Under the pieces are notes generated by a model. It saw only the letters and a program-made list of their open reading frames with translations, was not told the origin of the DNA and ran no database searches. A stretch of 64,000 nt of DNA from Rachicladosporium sp. CCFEE 5018 (taxonomy: Eukaryota > Ascomycota > Dothideomycetes > Cladosporiales > Cladosporiaceae): assembly GCA_002077045.2 (NCBI GenBank), contig KZ111193.1:1-64000 (forward strand). Reading direction: 5' to 3'. Shown here in pieces: positions 22,183 to 34,300 of this stretch (its first letter is position 1; every line of letters begins with the position of its first letter). The position numbers and the translations under genes were made by a program.

Positions 22183-22370
22183 GGCATGAGCAAGACTTGG
22201 ATAATAGAAGAAGTCGTGCATCGCAGACTCAGGAATGGTCACTAGCGGGAGACCCGGATGCAATGCTTCAAGTCACAGAAGCCGAAGAAGAGCGGTAGGA
22301 GAGGTGGACAGGTCGTCGTGAGATCTGGGTCATAGGGTGGAGCCAATGCAACATACCCTGGCGTTACTCC

Positions 22371-24610
22371 CTACTCCTCATCCTCCTCCGTCGTCTCACC
22401 CTCAAGTAATACTCCTCCCTCCTCCTCCTCCTCTTCTCCTCCATCTGCACTCCCATCCCCCACCTCCTCTCCCCGTCTACTAGCCTTCCCCTCCTTCTCC
22501 CTCGCCACCCGCTTCGCCTCCTCAACCCTCCTCGAGTCCTCAAGCACCTTCGCCCTTGCCTCCCTGCCTTTCCTCTGCCCCACCAGAAACGCCCCAAGCG
22601 GCGACTTCTCCCACTCGGTCTCCGCGAGGAAACTTTCAACGCCTCTCCGGTTGTTAGGCGCGAACTCGACTTTCGCTCGCTTCTCCTCGATGAATTTGGA
22701 GTTTGATTCGAGTTTTTGCACGAGAAGGGAGATGCATGTGTTCAACTTCTGGTTCTTGTTTCCGGATGTGCGGTGCGAGACGTCTTTCAACCAACGCTTG
22801 AGCATGATGATGACTGGTAGTGCGAGTTCAGGGAAGGCGACGGACTTCGCCCAGAGGCCGAAGAACTCACCCAGCAGCTCGGCGACTTGCTCGCCAACGC
22901 CATCTTGGTAGACGCGCGTGCGGAGATAGGATTTCGGCGCTCTAATCGAGGTCGTGAAGTCCAGAGGTTTGAGCGTAGAGGTCTTGGGGGCTTTGCGCAT
23001 TTCGGCGCTAGAGAGGACTTCGTAAAGGGCAGCGGCGAGGGGGATGTAGGTTTGCGTTGCGTTCGAGATCCGTAGTAAGGCGCGGATGAGAGCGAATCGA
23101 AGTGGAAAGTAGGTGGCGGTTGGGATCAATCGTAGCGCACCTAGCGTGACTTGCACGAGAGGGTAGATCAGCGGGCGGAGAGGTGAGTCAGCAGCTGGAA
23201 CGTGGGCTGCAAGCACACGCGACCAGAAGTCTAGGCTGTGCGTGTACTGCCAATTGTAGACTTGCTTGTAGGCTTCGTTCGCATTGTGGGTGATGCTTGT
23301 ACGAAGATGGATGGCGAGCTGGCGGATGAAGGTGAAGGCTGTCGTATAGCCTACACTTGGATCGAGACCCCAGAGCTCGGCTCCGGAGTTCTTCATAAGA
23401 TTCACACCGGCTAGGGTGTGGACTGTGGTGGCGCGAGAAGACTTGACAAGGGCGGTGTAGGTCGCTTTGAGGACGTTTTCGCGAATCCCAGGGTCGCCAA
23501 GAACTGTGAGGCGGCGCATGATCAAGAAGGCGGCGATGCGAGTTGCTTCTGGGGTTGATGGAGTCGACCAGACTGTCGTCACTGCCCGCGAGAGATCGCG
23601 CACTATCTTCTTGAAAGAGAGCAGGTATGGCAGAAGAGGCAGTGTAGAAGTCAGGGTGAGTCGCAAGGTGGACGGATCCGTCAAGTTGTCCAGCAGGTGG
23701 GTGATGCTGGCCATCTGCGAGCGCAAGATAGGGGCCAACGTCTTGAACTTCTTGCCCTCAGTCGAGACGTGCAACTTTCCAGACTTGCTTTCTTGGACGG
23801 GCAAGTGGAACCGCATGACTTCCGGCACATGCTTCAGGGCGATCGTGAGGAGCTGGTGGTAGACATTCGGGTCCGAGATGGAGTACTTGAAATCCTTCTC
23901 CTCGTCGTCTGACACATGTGCAGCCACTCGGAAGGCCAGAACAGTCTCCTTCATGGCGCGAAGTGAATGCTGCTCTGTCATCGCATCTGCCCACTTCTTG
24001 ACGACAGCCATCTTAAGCTCCTTGCTATCACCTTCGAGTCCCTCATCGCCAGAGTCGCCGTCGCCAGCCTTCCTCTTCTTGCGCTCCGGCCCATCGTCGT
24101 CACTCAGATCACCTATGTCAAGATCGGCGTCAAGCAGCTCAGGCTCGTTCTCTTGCAGGTATTTGTGGAAATCAGGATCGTTCTCGGCCAGTGCCTCGAG
24201 TTGTCGCATATGCTCCTCGGGGTCATTGTCGTCCTCGCTGTCTGATCCCGAGTCCAAGTCGGCTTGCGGCTCCTCTGCCGACTCGCTACCCGAGACCTCG
24301 TCAGCAGGCTTCTCATCCCGCTTCCGCTTCTTCTTGCCATTCGTCTGTGCCTCAGGAATCTCGAATCCACCCTGAAAGAAGTCGTCCACGCTCATGGACT
24401 GAAATGCATGCGCATCACCATTCGCTTTTGGCTTGGCAGACAAAGTCGCAGCCTCGACTGCCGCAGCGCCGCCCTGCTCCTCCACCCTCCGCGCCGCCTT
24501 CCTGCCTTGAGCTGCTGCTTCTGCTTCTGCTTCTTCAGCCCATTGCGTCGCTCGAGTGTGTCCTTGAGATGGCGCTGCTCGAACTTCTTGGTCGCCTTCG
24601 CTTGTCCCAT
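22371..24610 (-). CDS. NOC2: Nucleolar complex protein 2 (apparent single-base deletion)
   Basis: Ribosome biogenesis factor; Noc2 pairs with Noc1 and Noc3 to move pre-60S particles through nucleolus and nucleoplasm. The conserved Noc2 core spans the C-terminal two thirds, with KKWADAMTEQHSLRAMKET, LMKNSGAELWGLDP and YKQVYNWQYTHSLDFWSRVL, then VIIMLKRWLKDVSH. The N-terminal half is acidic and Lys-rich (DDFFQGGFEIPEAQ), typical of nucleolar proteins. The true start is the ATG at 24610 (MGQAKATKKFEQRHLKDTL), which matches the family N-terminus but lies in a different frame from the core. One missing base near 24500-24506 would join them as QQLK-(A)-RKAARR. No donor/acceptor pair explains the shift without losing conserved residues. 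About 747 aa if corrected. It shares a 227-bp divergent promoter with NUP85. Confidence 0.92.
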
Positions 24611-24837
24611 ATCGGTCGATGAGATTGAGATTATCTGTCTGTAGCCTTACGACTGTTCTTTCCAATCTCCAAATCTTTGATCTCTCCAAAAAGTTCGTGG
24701 AGCTACTCGGCTCGGCCACACCCGCACCCGATCTCGGCAAACCTTCCACGACACGTCCAAAGAAGCGCGTTTGTATGCGACTACAACGAACATTTGTATG
24801 AGAGCCATACACACGCTACATATCACTCACAGTCGCA
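24611..24837. promoter_or_regulatory. Compact bidirectional promoter NOC2/NUP85
   Basis: Only 227 bp separate the NOC2 start (24610, -) and the NUP85 start (24838, +). No palindrome or clear TATA box was seen. Both products serve ribosome export and nuclear transport, so joint control is plausible but inferred. Confidence 0.6.
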
Positions 24838-27800
24838 ATGGTTGGCCTCGCTGACTCCTCAGATCACGACTTCCCCAGCACGCCGCCTCGACCCGAAGAC
24901 TCTTCCTTCTACCCAGACTCGACGACCCCTTCACAACCTCCGCCAGCATGGGCTTCACATGTCTCCACCACACCACTTGGACCTCCACCACGCAGCTCAT
25001 TCAATCCTGGCAACACCTTTTCCCGTGGTCGCGGGACACCGTTGAAGAGCTTCGCGCTACCAGGAAGCAGTCCACTCCGAGAGGATGGCCAGGATGCCCA
25101 GCCGGATGTTGACATGGACGAGACGTTCTTGTCCAAGGGTCCAGCCATGCGAAGGAGTACTCTAGCAAGCTCACTCAATAGTAGCGTGCGAGGGCTGAAG
25201 AGGAGCCGAAGTGGGAAGCCGCAGCCAAGACAGGACAGCAGCATACCTACTATTGCGAAGGGTCTTGCCAAGCAGGCACGTTCAGCCAGACTGTTCGAGC
25301 CGGACACGCTCATCATTGCGAGTGAGGAGGTAGTCGGTGGGCTGGAATCGCAGGTGCAGGATGCCGGGGCGCAGAATGGGCTCGAGACTGCATTGGCGAA
25401 GGGCTGTTCGTCATTGGCCGGCGCATGGGTTTCGGCAGCAGCGCCGTCGACGAAAGAGGCTTCAGTCGGGCCCGCCAAGGACGAGGCGCTCACGAATGCG
25501 AGCTACATCGGCTCTCTAATGCTACAGCTGCACCACCCTCACTCTGCGAAGGCACATCGCCCGAATGCGGACAGCAGGTATGGCAGGAAATCATTGCTTC
25601 CTGCATCGCCCACTCATGCCACCACGCTCCCTCGCGCACTACTTGATTGGCTGAATACACATCACAATCCCTTCCCGGACGACTACAATGACATACACCT
25701 GCATCAGCCTGCGCCATCAGACAGTGATAGCTTTTGGGACGTTGTGTACGCTACTGCTCTGCGTGGAAAGTTCGAGCGCACGATTCGGCTACTCAAAGAC
25801 GCAGGCTGGGAGCATGCTGTCACAGCTCTCGACGACGGTTCAGAAGATCCTGGCTATAGAGGGAAGCAGCTAGACAACACGCGTCTGATGGTTGCTCGAT
25901 GCACGTCCATACTCGAGGCATGTCCAGCACTGACTGACGGTGATTGGGACATCAAAGGGCAGGGATGGTTGCTCTTCCGCCAACGTCTGGGACGAGCCGT
26001 GCGGGAGCTGGAAGAATTCGCGGAAGGTGAAGGCCAAGAGCCGGAGCCGCCAAAGCGCGACAACATCTTCGCGGCGTCAGCAGGTGACTTCGGTGGCACG
26101 ATGAGCCTCAGTGCAGCCAGCCGACGGGCCGAGAGCAAAGTACCGTTTACGATCGTCACGAATCTGAAGACTTTGTATGGTCAGATCATGGGCAAGATTG
26201 ACGAGGTTATACTACCTTCACAAGACTGGCTGGAGGCGAGCATGTATCTGACGATTTGGTGGGATGGCGAGGAAGACGGTCCTCCGCCAGCCGCCCTCGG
26301 TCGCAGTGCTATGCGAAAGAGTATTGCACAAGGGCAGCGGGCTCGTGAAGTCGATGTCACACCTTTGACTGCTTATCGTCGACGACTCGCGGATGCTGTA
26401 GCGCTCGTTACGGACGATCCCGAGGATCCAGTGTTTCAAGTCGATACCACGCGACCCGTGCTCGTGGCACTCGCCTGCGTGATGGAAGATAACATCGAAG
26501 GCACGCTCGCAGTCATGCGATCTTGGTCAATCGTTATCACTGCTGCGGTGACGGAAATGGCAGCATTCGGCGGTTGGCTACCACAATCAAGACCGCGGAG
26601 TGAAGAGCTACAACGTGGCTTCAGCAGCGAAGATCTGATGGTGCTCAGTCATGGTCCTGGTACTGTGCAGCCAAGTGGCGACTTGACTAGAGATCCCATG
26701 CTGACCGAGTACGCCGACTTGCTCGCCGAGAAGGAGACACTGACCAACCGAGCTGGGCTTATCAAGGAGGGCTGGGAGCTAGCTGTAGCTGTCCTAGGAC
26801 GTCTGGATGACACCGCGACCGCGCAGCGCAGGATCGGTCAACTACTAGGCGAGATCGATATCGCGGACGATGACAGAGCAGAGAAGGTGCTCCGGTTGTG
26901 CAGTGAACTTGGGCTCGCTGACGAGTCGCGAGTCATCGCTGAGGTATACAACGCTGCAAAAGATTATTATACAGCAACCGCTAACGTTCCATCCAGCGCT
27001 ACGCAGACACTCTTGCATCCACCTCGCGGTCCTTTGGCCCTGCCCTGCTCTTCTATGCCCGCGCCCACGCGACCGCAAAGCTAACCTCAACCCTCTGGCA
27101 CCTCTCTTCCCTGTCTCTACTGTACAGCACCGCTATACCGTCTCATTCAACCCTCGACGCAACACTAAGCGGCCTGCTCTTCCCGCCACGACCAGCGCTC
27201 TCGCGACTCGCAACCCAGGATCCTGCAGCTGCTACCCTCCTTTCCAAAGCTCTGAGCGGCTACGCCACCCTCCGCGTCTTCTACGCCCTACGCGACTACG
27301 ATTCCTTACCTCCCACATCTCCCGAGCGCAGTGCAGAGAGCTCCAGACCACAAGCTCGCCAACGCTCCGCGGCTACCATCCTTATCGCAGCGCTATCAAG
27401 CGCAGCAGACTGCATCCGCGGCGGCTTATTCGACCCCTCAGTCCAATCCGCCATCTCCCCCGACGCAATCCTCGTCCTTCTGGCTGAAACTCTGCCCTTC
27501 TTCGCCGCCTCCTCAGCCTCTGCTGAAGGCAAGAAAGGCGCCAAGATCTTCACGCAAGACCACCTTTTTACCCTCCTCCGCGTGGTGGAAGATTTCACTT
27601 CTTCGCCTAGCCGGGTACGGGAAGGCGCTGAGGCGCTCTTGAAGGCTACTATAGACGCTTACACCACTCCCAACAACTCGAAGATGACGCGTAGTCGGTC
27701 AAATCTATTGGGCAAAAGTCGTAGTGACTTGTCTTCGAATTCTGGGCTTGGGGGAAGTTACGATATGTTGAGGGAGAGTTATATGATGATTTCACAGGAC

Positions 27801-27971
27801 TCCGGTCTAGGTGGCAAGGGCAAGGCTGGGGCGGGGGAGGTTGAGAGGGGCTGGGACTGGAGGAAGGGTGTTAGGGGGGCTGGAGGCGTGGATTTAAGGG
27901 GCGAGGATGTGGTGGGGATGGTGAGGTTGGGTATTGCGGAGAGTATGGGGAGGGTCTGGGGTGGTCGATAG
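24838..27971 (+). CDS. NUP85: Nucleoporin Nup85
   Basis: Scaffold subunit of the Y-complex (Nup84/Nup107-160 complex) of the nuclear pore. The disordered N-terminus carries FG-poor, Ser/Pro-rich sequence up to residue ~110. The alpha-helical core begins near FEPDTLIIASEEVVGGLE and contains SFWDVVYATALRGKFERTIRLLKDAGW, LVALACVMEDNIEGTLAVM and REEL-type helices. One intron (26944-26996, 53 nt, donor GTATAC, branch GCTAAC, acceptor ATCCAG) was rebuilt and gives SRVIAERYADTL, joining two frames exactly; 1026 aa. The C-terminus has the family feature RSFGPALLFYARAHATAKL. The last ~110 residues are Ser/Gly-rich. Assignment rests on helix pattern and motif similarity to fungal Nup85; other Y-complex members are less likely. 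Confidence 0.8.
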
Positions 27972-28161
27972 ATCTACGAACTGTTGGAAGTTGAGGCAGC
28001 TCCGCGGTATTGCACGGTACAGACACTCTGGTAGACGGCCGTTATGATTCTCTCCGCGCACAGGGGTTATCTATCTTCGATCAGCACAATCTTGCCCTCT
28101 CGCCCACACAATATGACTCTAGCTTCCGCCTTCCAAGCCCACCTTCATCACAACACACCAC

Positions 28162-28811
28162 TTACTGGCTCCCCTGATCCACCGCCTTCTCCGGCGGCGT
28201 CTCCAATCCCTTCTTCTCCTGCTCCCTTCTATCCTCCGCCTCCGCGGTCTCAGCCAGCGTAGCCCTCCCGTGGGTGACTGGCTTCCGCTTCCCAGTGACG
28301 TCGAGGAAGATGGCTTTGAGCGTCCGCGAACTCGTCTTCCTGCCCTCCCAAAGCGGGTAAATCCCCACGCAGCAGGCTGAGCAGAAGAGCCAGAGGATCC
28401 CGACGCTGACCCAACCTGTGAAGAATTTCTTGCTGAAGACGTAGGCTGTGCCGTACATGGGCATTGGCCAGAGGATTAGGAGGGCGAGGGTTAGGAAGAC
28501 GGTCAGGGAGCGGGCGATCTTCGCAGCGCGCTGCAACTTATGTTGTTCTTCGCGGTCGTCTTCTTCGGAGTGCGCTGAGGCGCCGGGGACGAGTTCGAGG
28601 TCGATGTCTGCGGCTGCTGCGAGGTCGGAGTCGTCTCCCTTGCGGATGGCTTTCATGGAGAGCCAGTCGTACTTGGGCGTCCGTAGGGCGAAGGTGAGGA
28701 CGGGCACGAATATCAGGGGTGATAGCAGAGCGACGACGTTGCCCGCCAACATCGGATAGCTGCAAGGGTGTTAGCAGCGCAACAAATCTTTGAGTGAGCG
28801 AGCACTGACTT
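28162..28811 (-). CDS. DUR3: Urea active transporter, C-terminal part (5' end lost in gap)
   Basis: C-terminal ~198 residues of a DUR3-type Na+/H+:urea symporter of the sodium:solute symporter family. The last exon (28162-28759) begins with YPMLAGNVVALLSPLIFVP, a hallmark of fungal DUR3, and includes the final helices, e.g. WVSVGILWLFCSACCVGIYP, with an acidic loop between. A 50-nt intron (28760-28809, acceptor CTTGCAG, donor GTCAGT) lies directly against the gap. The two bases next to the run of N plus the exon's first base give AAC, so the joined text reads NYPMLAG as expected. The family is ~680-730 aa, so roughly 480-500 residues are missing. It lies 9 kb from urease. Convergent with NUP85, with ~190 bp between stops. 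Confidence 0.85.
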
Positions 28812-28911
28812 NNNNNNNNNNNNNNNNNNNNNNNNNNNNNNNNNNNNNNNNNNNNNNNNNNNNNNNNNNNNNNNNNNNNNNNNNNNNNNNNNNNNNNNNN
28901 NNNNNNNNNNN
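28812..28911. other. Assembly gap, 100 N
   Basis: Exactly 100 undetermined bases. The flanking genes GWT1 (3' end missing) and DUR3 (5' end missing) together need more than 1.6 kb, so 100 is a placeholder rather than a measured length. Confidence 0.98.
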
Positions 28912-30392
28912 GCCAATACCTTGCTAGTAGCTTCCTCGATTCTGGTCTTCTCAACCGCTTTGTCACGACTGCGGTACAGCTGAGGAAACATGAGCATCTC
29001 CACGCCACAGAACAGCAGCAGTTGCGCAGTGTTGAAAGCGCAGACCCAGCAGACGTACGCCAGATTCGCCATGCGCCTTGAGACGAAGAGACGAGGCCCA
29101 TAATGCCACATCGCCCACGTGCTGAAGACGAACCACAGCGCCGACCACTTGGCGAGATGAATAACAGCCAGCTTCGGCAGTGTGCCCAAACCTCTCAACG
29201 CCTCATCAGGCGCCCAAGGCTTCTTCGCAGCAATTTCATCAGGGCTCTGACCAAGGACCGAAGCGAGCCACTCAGCATCCTCGTCCATGGAGTCCTTCTG
29301 CTCCTGCATCTGGCGCTTGGCCTGCTGCAGCGTAGTTTCTGTGCTAGGCTCCTGGTCGCGAGGCAAGATGCCCTCGCCTACACCAAAGCCACCGAGGAAG
29401 ATGGCGAAGTAGCCGATGAAGCTGTAGATGCCTTCGCGGTTCTGGGAGAGGAAGTCGCCTGGGATGCGGTCGGAGAGGAGGATGTAGGCTTTCATGCCGG
29501 GGGTGAGGTAGAGGTAGATCTCGTAACTGATGGCTATGCAGAAAGCGAGAGTGCCGATCGAGGGGATGCGACGCAAGATGGGTTGTAGAAGAGCGGTAGT
29601 CGGAGAGAGCAGGGCGAGCGTGAAGAAGAAGTTCCAGTGTACGCCGTATTCAGAGATGTGTTCCGTGTAGTCGAGAGACTTGACGCTTGCAAGTCGTACG
29701 AGGCCCAGAGCGAACAGTGGTAGCGCGTGGCGAAGAGAGGTCTTTATGCCATTGAAGAAGGATGCGTGGGAGCCCACGAGTTGGTCCTTAAGGTGCTGGC
29801 GGGCTGCCACAATGCCGGCTGCGAAGACGAATGAGCCGACACCGAGATCCATGAGAGAGGTCCCGAAGTTCTCTGTCTTGGCAAAGCGACGAGGGAAGAC
29901 CGGAAAGTCGACAGCAAGGATGCTAGCACAGGTGATGATCATCATGGCACCACGGTAGCTTGTAATGAAGGGCTTGACCGGTAGAGGGGATCGATCGTCG
30001 ACCAAGTCCTCATCCTGACTTGCTTTCGCATCCGTTGTGCCATTAGTCACGGCGACTTTAGTATCAATCGAGTCTGCCTGCGGTTCCGAAGCATCCGCTG
30101 CCTTGGGCTGCAAGTACACTGCAATGGCCGGAACTAGTAACAATCCAAGTAATGTCTGAGGTTGATCGGCGTATATGGTCGTCGCAAACAGGATCATGCA
30201 ACATTGCAGAACGAAGTCCGTGACGTACGCAGTGAGGTTGTAGGGCTTGAAGAAGGCCTGTCGAGTCTGCAGTACAGACCAGACGAAAACGCTGATGGGT
30301 GCCGCAAGAGTGAGCAAGTTGATCTCCCAAATGCCTCCGCCTTGCAAGTCTGAGACCGAAGCCAGCTTCTCGGCCTTGTATTCCGGCGTCAT
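28912..30392 (-). CDS. GWT1: GPI inositol acyltransferase Gwt1, 3' truncated by gap
   Basis: ER membrane enzyme that acylates the inositol of GlcN-PI in GPI-anchor synthesis (PIG-W in animals), the target of the antifungal manogepix. The start at 30392 (MTPEYKAEKLASVSDLQGG) matches the family N-terminus. About 493 residues are visible with multiple hydrophobic helices, e.g. PISVFVWSVLQTRQAFF and GVGSFVFAAGIVAARQHL. The conserved segment VRLASVKSLDYTEHISEYG is followed by VHWNFFFTLALL, near the sites where resistance to inhibitors has been mapped in yeasts. It ends at EATSKVLA against the gap; the last ~60-70 residues are missing. An acidic loop near residues 120-145 is larger than in yeast. 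No intron was seen. GPI anchoring is directly relevant to the GH17 glucanase at 45158. Confidence 0.93.
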
Positions 30393-31349
30393 GTTTGCGT
30401 TGGCCGGTGTTCGTTGAATCTGGAGTGTCGGATTGTAAAGGGAGCAAGAGTGCCCGTGAAGGCTGCAAGAGCTGTGGTGCTGCTTATATGCGGCCCATAT
30501 TTCTCAATTCCGAGAGAAAGTGCGACTTCACACTTGTACCGCCAGTCGCAAAAGTCACTCAGTTGATGATCAATGTTCGAACGAGACAGCTGCCATTCGC
30601 TGCACGTATGCAAGATTTGTGATCCGCGATGTCTAACTTCGTAAAGCGCGTGCCGTCCAGATAGCTCGTCAACGTGGCAGAATCATGGCATTTTAGCAGA
30701 CGGCAGGCGCAACAACACGCGTTCCTTGGCGGAGCTTCCGGAGGGACCTCACTTCTCCTTTCGTTTGTCTGCATTCGCGGTAATACGTTGCACAAGGTAT
30801 GATCAGACAGCCAGGATGCTGCCTGTGACTTACCAACTCTTTGCCGGGCTCCTGGGACTGACATGCAGGTTCCCTCCGCTCTGTGCGGCGTGTTCGCATC
30901 TCGCCTTGTTGACGTTGAACGGCGTAGCTCGACAGCCCTCGCTTGATGCTGTGATGCGATACTATGAGACGACCAGATCCGTCAGGATAGGATGATGTGT
31001 AGCTCAGCGCTGAGCAAGTGCGATTCGGCGCCGGGATGGACAAGGCAGGCGCGACTTGTGCGCTCTTGACACAGGCAAGAGCACAGTCGAGACCGCCCCT
31101 GCCCGTTTGTATGTCTTATGTCCCACCAAGCTACATCCTTGTCCGCTGCACATCCACATCACAAACACAACACAGCGACACCCCTCTGCACCCATATCAT
31201 ATTCATTCTTGACGCTCTGCTGTCTCGGCTCCCGCACTCACCTCATCCTCACCACCAAGTCCTGTTGTGCACGCGGTGTGAGGGTGTTCAGCGTCTTGCG
31301 CTACATCGTCTGAGGAGCTATCACCTGCACGATTAGTCATCTCAGCAGG
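30393..31349. other. Divergent intergenic region GWT1 / disordered protein
   Basis: 957 bases between two divergent starts. Scattered open frames have no recognisable content. A C-rich, CA-rich stretch lies at about 31135-31260. No RNA gene was recognised. Confidence 0.45.
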
Positions 31350-34300
31350 ATGCCGCTCTCCGACATCACGAACGCGCAGCAGCCTCCCGCGGCTCGTTAC
31401 AAACGCTTCTCTTCCATTGGGACGAACAGCTCTCCGGGAGGACAGGATGAGAACGCCGATCCATCGCCTCGCGCAACGCCTGCGCGTCTGCGTGGCTTCT
31501 TGAACCAGACCAAAGCCTCATCTGCCAAGACCGCGACCCCTCCAGCTCAGCGCACTCCCGCTCAACTTCACTCTGGCAGAAACACACCACTTTCTCAACG
31601 TCACAACGAGAGCCTGCGCACGCGGCCTGGTGCTCTCACGCAACTCCCCACGCCAGTCAGCAAGTGGAACGGTGGCCAGTCGAGTGTCCGTAGTGCTCCG
31701 CGGAGCACGCCTCTCTCGAACAGCAAATCCTCGCCACTGCTCGCGAAGACAAACGAAGCATCACACAACGCGTCTCCTGTACGTACTGAGCTAGCCCACG
31801 ATTTCGCTCTTACTGATGATATCCCACGTAGCAGTCGCCAAGTATGCCTTTACTGAGTCGGCGCAAAGTTACGGCCAACAAGCCTCTGCCAGCTCGTCCG
31901 ATCGCACGACTTGTGCACGATCCTAGTCCATCCAAGGCCAGCCGTACACTCATCGACGCTCACGATAAACCTCTGCGGCTTTCGGTCGCAGGCTCCGTAC
32001 AGGAGTGGCCAGCCCTGACACCAAGTCCGAACGCCCCTCACCATCGATTCGATGACCGGTGTTCATCTCTTGTAACGTTCGTCAGCGCATCAGAGGCTGT
32101 CATTGATACGGAATACGGAAATGGCCTTACGGACTCGCCTTTCCCACCCCGCAAGAGCTCAATGGGCAAGTGCACAAGCAACACCGCGCCTCTCCAAAGC
32201 AACAAGGCGGATGCACCAGCTCTGTCGAGCAACATCGCAGCAAAGTCTCCATCCGAGACCGTTTCCAAGAGCACCAAAGATGCTCGCCGCGCCACTTCGC
32301 GACCGCACAGTCCCTCGCCGGCATCGTTCTCACGCCCTCGTCCGGCGAGCATCTCGTATCCACGCGCAAGCGGGTCTCCATCCGTCGAGAGTTCTCCTGC
32401 GCCTGCTCCTTGCCCAAATACGGCTTCGCACATTCCACTGTCTGCACATAAGAAAGCCACGCTTGTCGACATAAAGGGTCGGCGCTCTTCTGCTATCCCC
32501 ACTCCACTCAAGAGTGAGCGTGGTCTCAGCTTCGGTGGCAGACGCATCGAGTCGCCCGATCCTCTGAAAATCCTTGATCATGGCATCAAACGCCGTCAAC
32601 TTCGACGTGCGAACACCAACGAGACGTCTTCCACCGTCAGCACTGTGCCAACCAAAGTACTCAACAGCGATGCCACCCCACCCCTCGGGCACAGTATACC
32701 AGGATCTCTCGAGAGCGCCACGGGATCGAGCACCGAGGACGAGGAGGAAGTCACCACGCCGTCTGACACATCGCTTCACTTTGTGAAGCACGGCTACAAG
32801 CCCAAGCATCTCAGTAAGGTGGCTGGGAGTCACTACGCCGGTGCCACTCTCAAGGTATACGATGAGGCGGAGGTCATCCTCGGCAAGCCGCCACCCTCGA
32901 ACAGCCCCTTTACTGGGCCACTGCAAACAATTCCGTCTGAGGCCATGCTGCCGGTCATGCATGAGCACGACTCTTCCCAAACTGGGAATTGCCAGCCTAA
33001 GGTCGTCATCAAGCCGACTGAATTCCCGGCGTTCGCCCAGCGCCTGTCGTCTCTGCAAGATCAGCATGTCGCTGCCAATCGGCGAACATATGGAAGCAAC
33101 ACTATCGACGACACAACCAAGACCGGGTTAGTCACCCTACTTCGCGAAGCCAACCATGAGGATGCTCTGATCAGTCAGTGCGGCTCGCAGGGCCTGGACA
33201 AGAAGACAAAGCAAGACATTACTCGCACTCTTTCCCTACTGGAGGGCAAGTGCGGTCCGCCGACTACCGAGATCGACCCCGAGCAGCTGTTCTCGATGTT
33301 CGGACGCCTCCGCTCCGGCTTCGAGAAAGCTCCCAAGAGCGCTGCGTTCGTTGAGGACGCTACATTGGCTGAGCGCTTTCTTGCCCGGCGTGACAGTTCA
33401 CCACATCAAGTCCAAGTGCCTGATGAAGTCGCTGCCGAAGATTTGCAACAGCAGATTGACCGATTTGACAGGGTTTCCCATCCCTCTATGAGCAAGACTT
33501 TAACTAGCAAGTGGTCTGAGAGCACTTCGTCGGCGAAGGGGCCGCCGCCAGACATCGACCACAGCATGATTTCTGACATCGACACATCGGCCACGACATG
33601 GGATGGCTTTGCCGCTGCACCACACCCCCTTGACGTGCAGGGCACTTCGTCCGGATCCAATGGCAGCATCGGGTTCCCTTCCCTCAGCAAGGTCCATCAA
33701 ATCCTCGGACCTGACGAGCGCAGCATCCAAAGTCAGCAAGCCAGTGTACGTCGCACTTCATCGCCCGTACTTGGATCGAGACTGCCTGGATCCGTTCGCA
33801 ATGCTCGGGAGATGGCTCGCAATGCAGCGGACGGCGTTGGTCGCGCTACTGCCTCCCGTAAGAAGAAGTCAGACAAGACACCGGCGACGAGCGCACCACT
33901 ACAAGAGGAGTCTGCTGAGTTGCCTAGAGGGCGGCTTACTTTCGCGCACAAGACTGCGAGCACTACGAGCGTCAATGGCTTGCCAAAGGTATGCACTTAC
34001 TCAGCTCCCTCCACAATATGAATTCTCACTTACCCACTTTCCAGACACCTCGCTCTCGGTCGAAGAGCCGCTTCATGCTTGACAAACTCAACGGTCTCTT
34101 TCACAAGCGCGAGCATACGATCAGCGAGATCCCGCCCCCATTGCCAACGATGCACAAACACTCCGCAACCCCTCAGAGCACCAAGAATGTCAAGATCTCA
34201 GCAAATGGCAGTCCCGTGTTGAGGACTACGAGAACGCCGCCACTGACCAAGATGCCTACCTTCTCGCCACCAGTCGATGCCTCGCATCCAGCTCTGTCGT

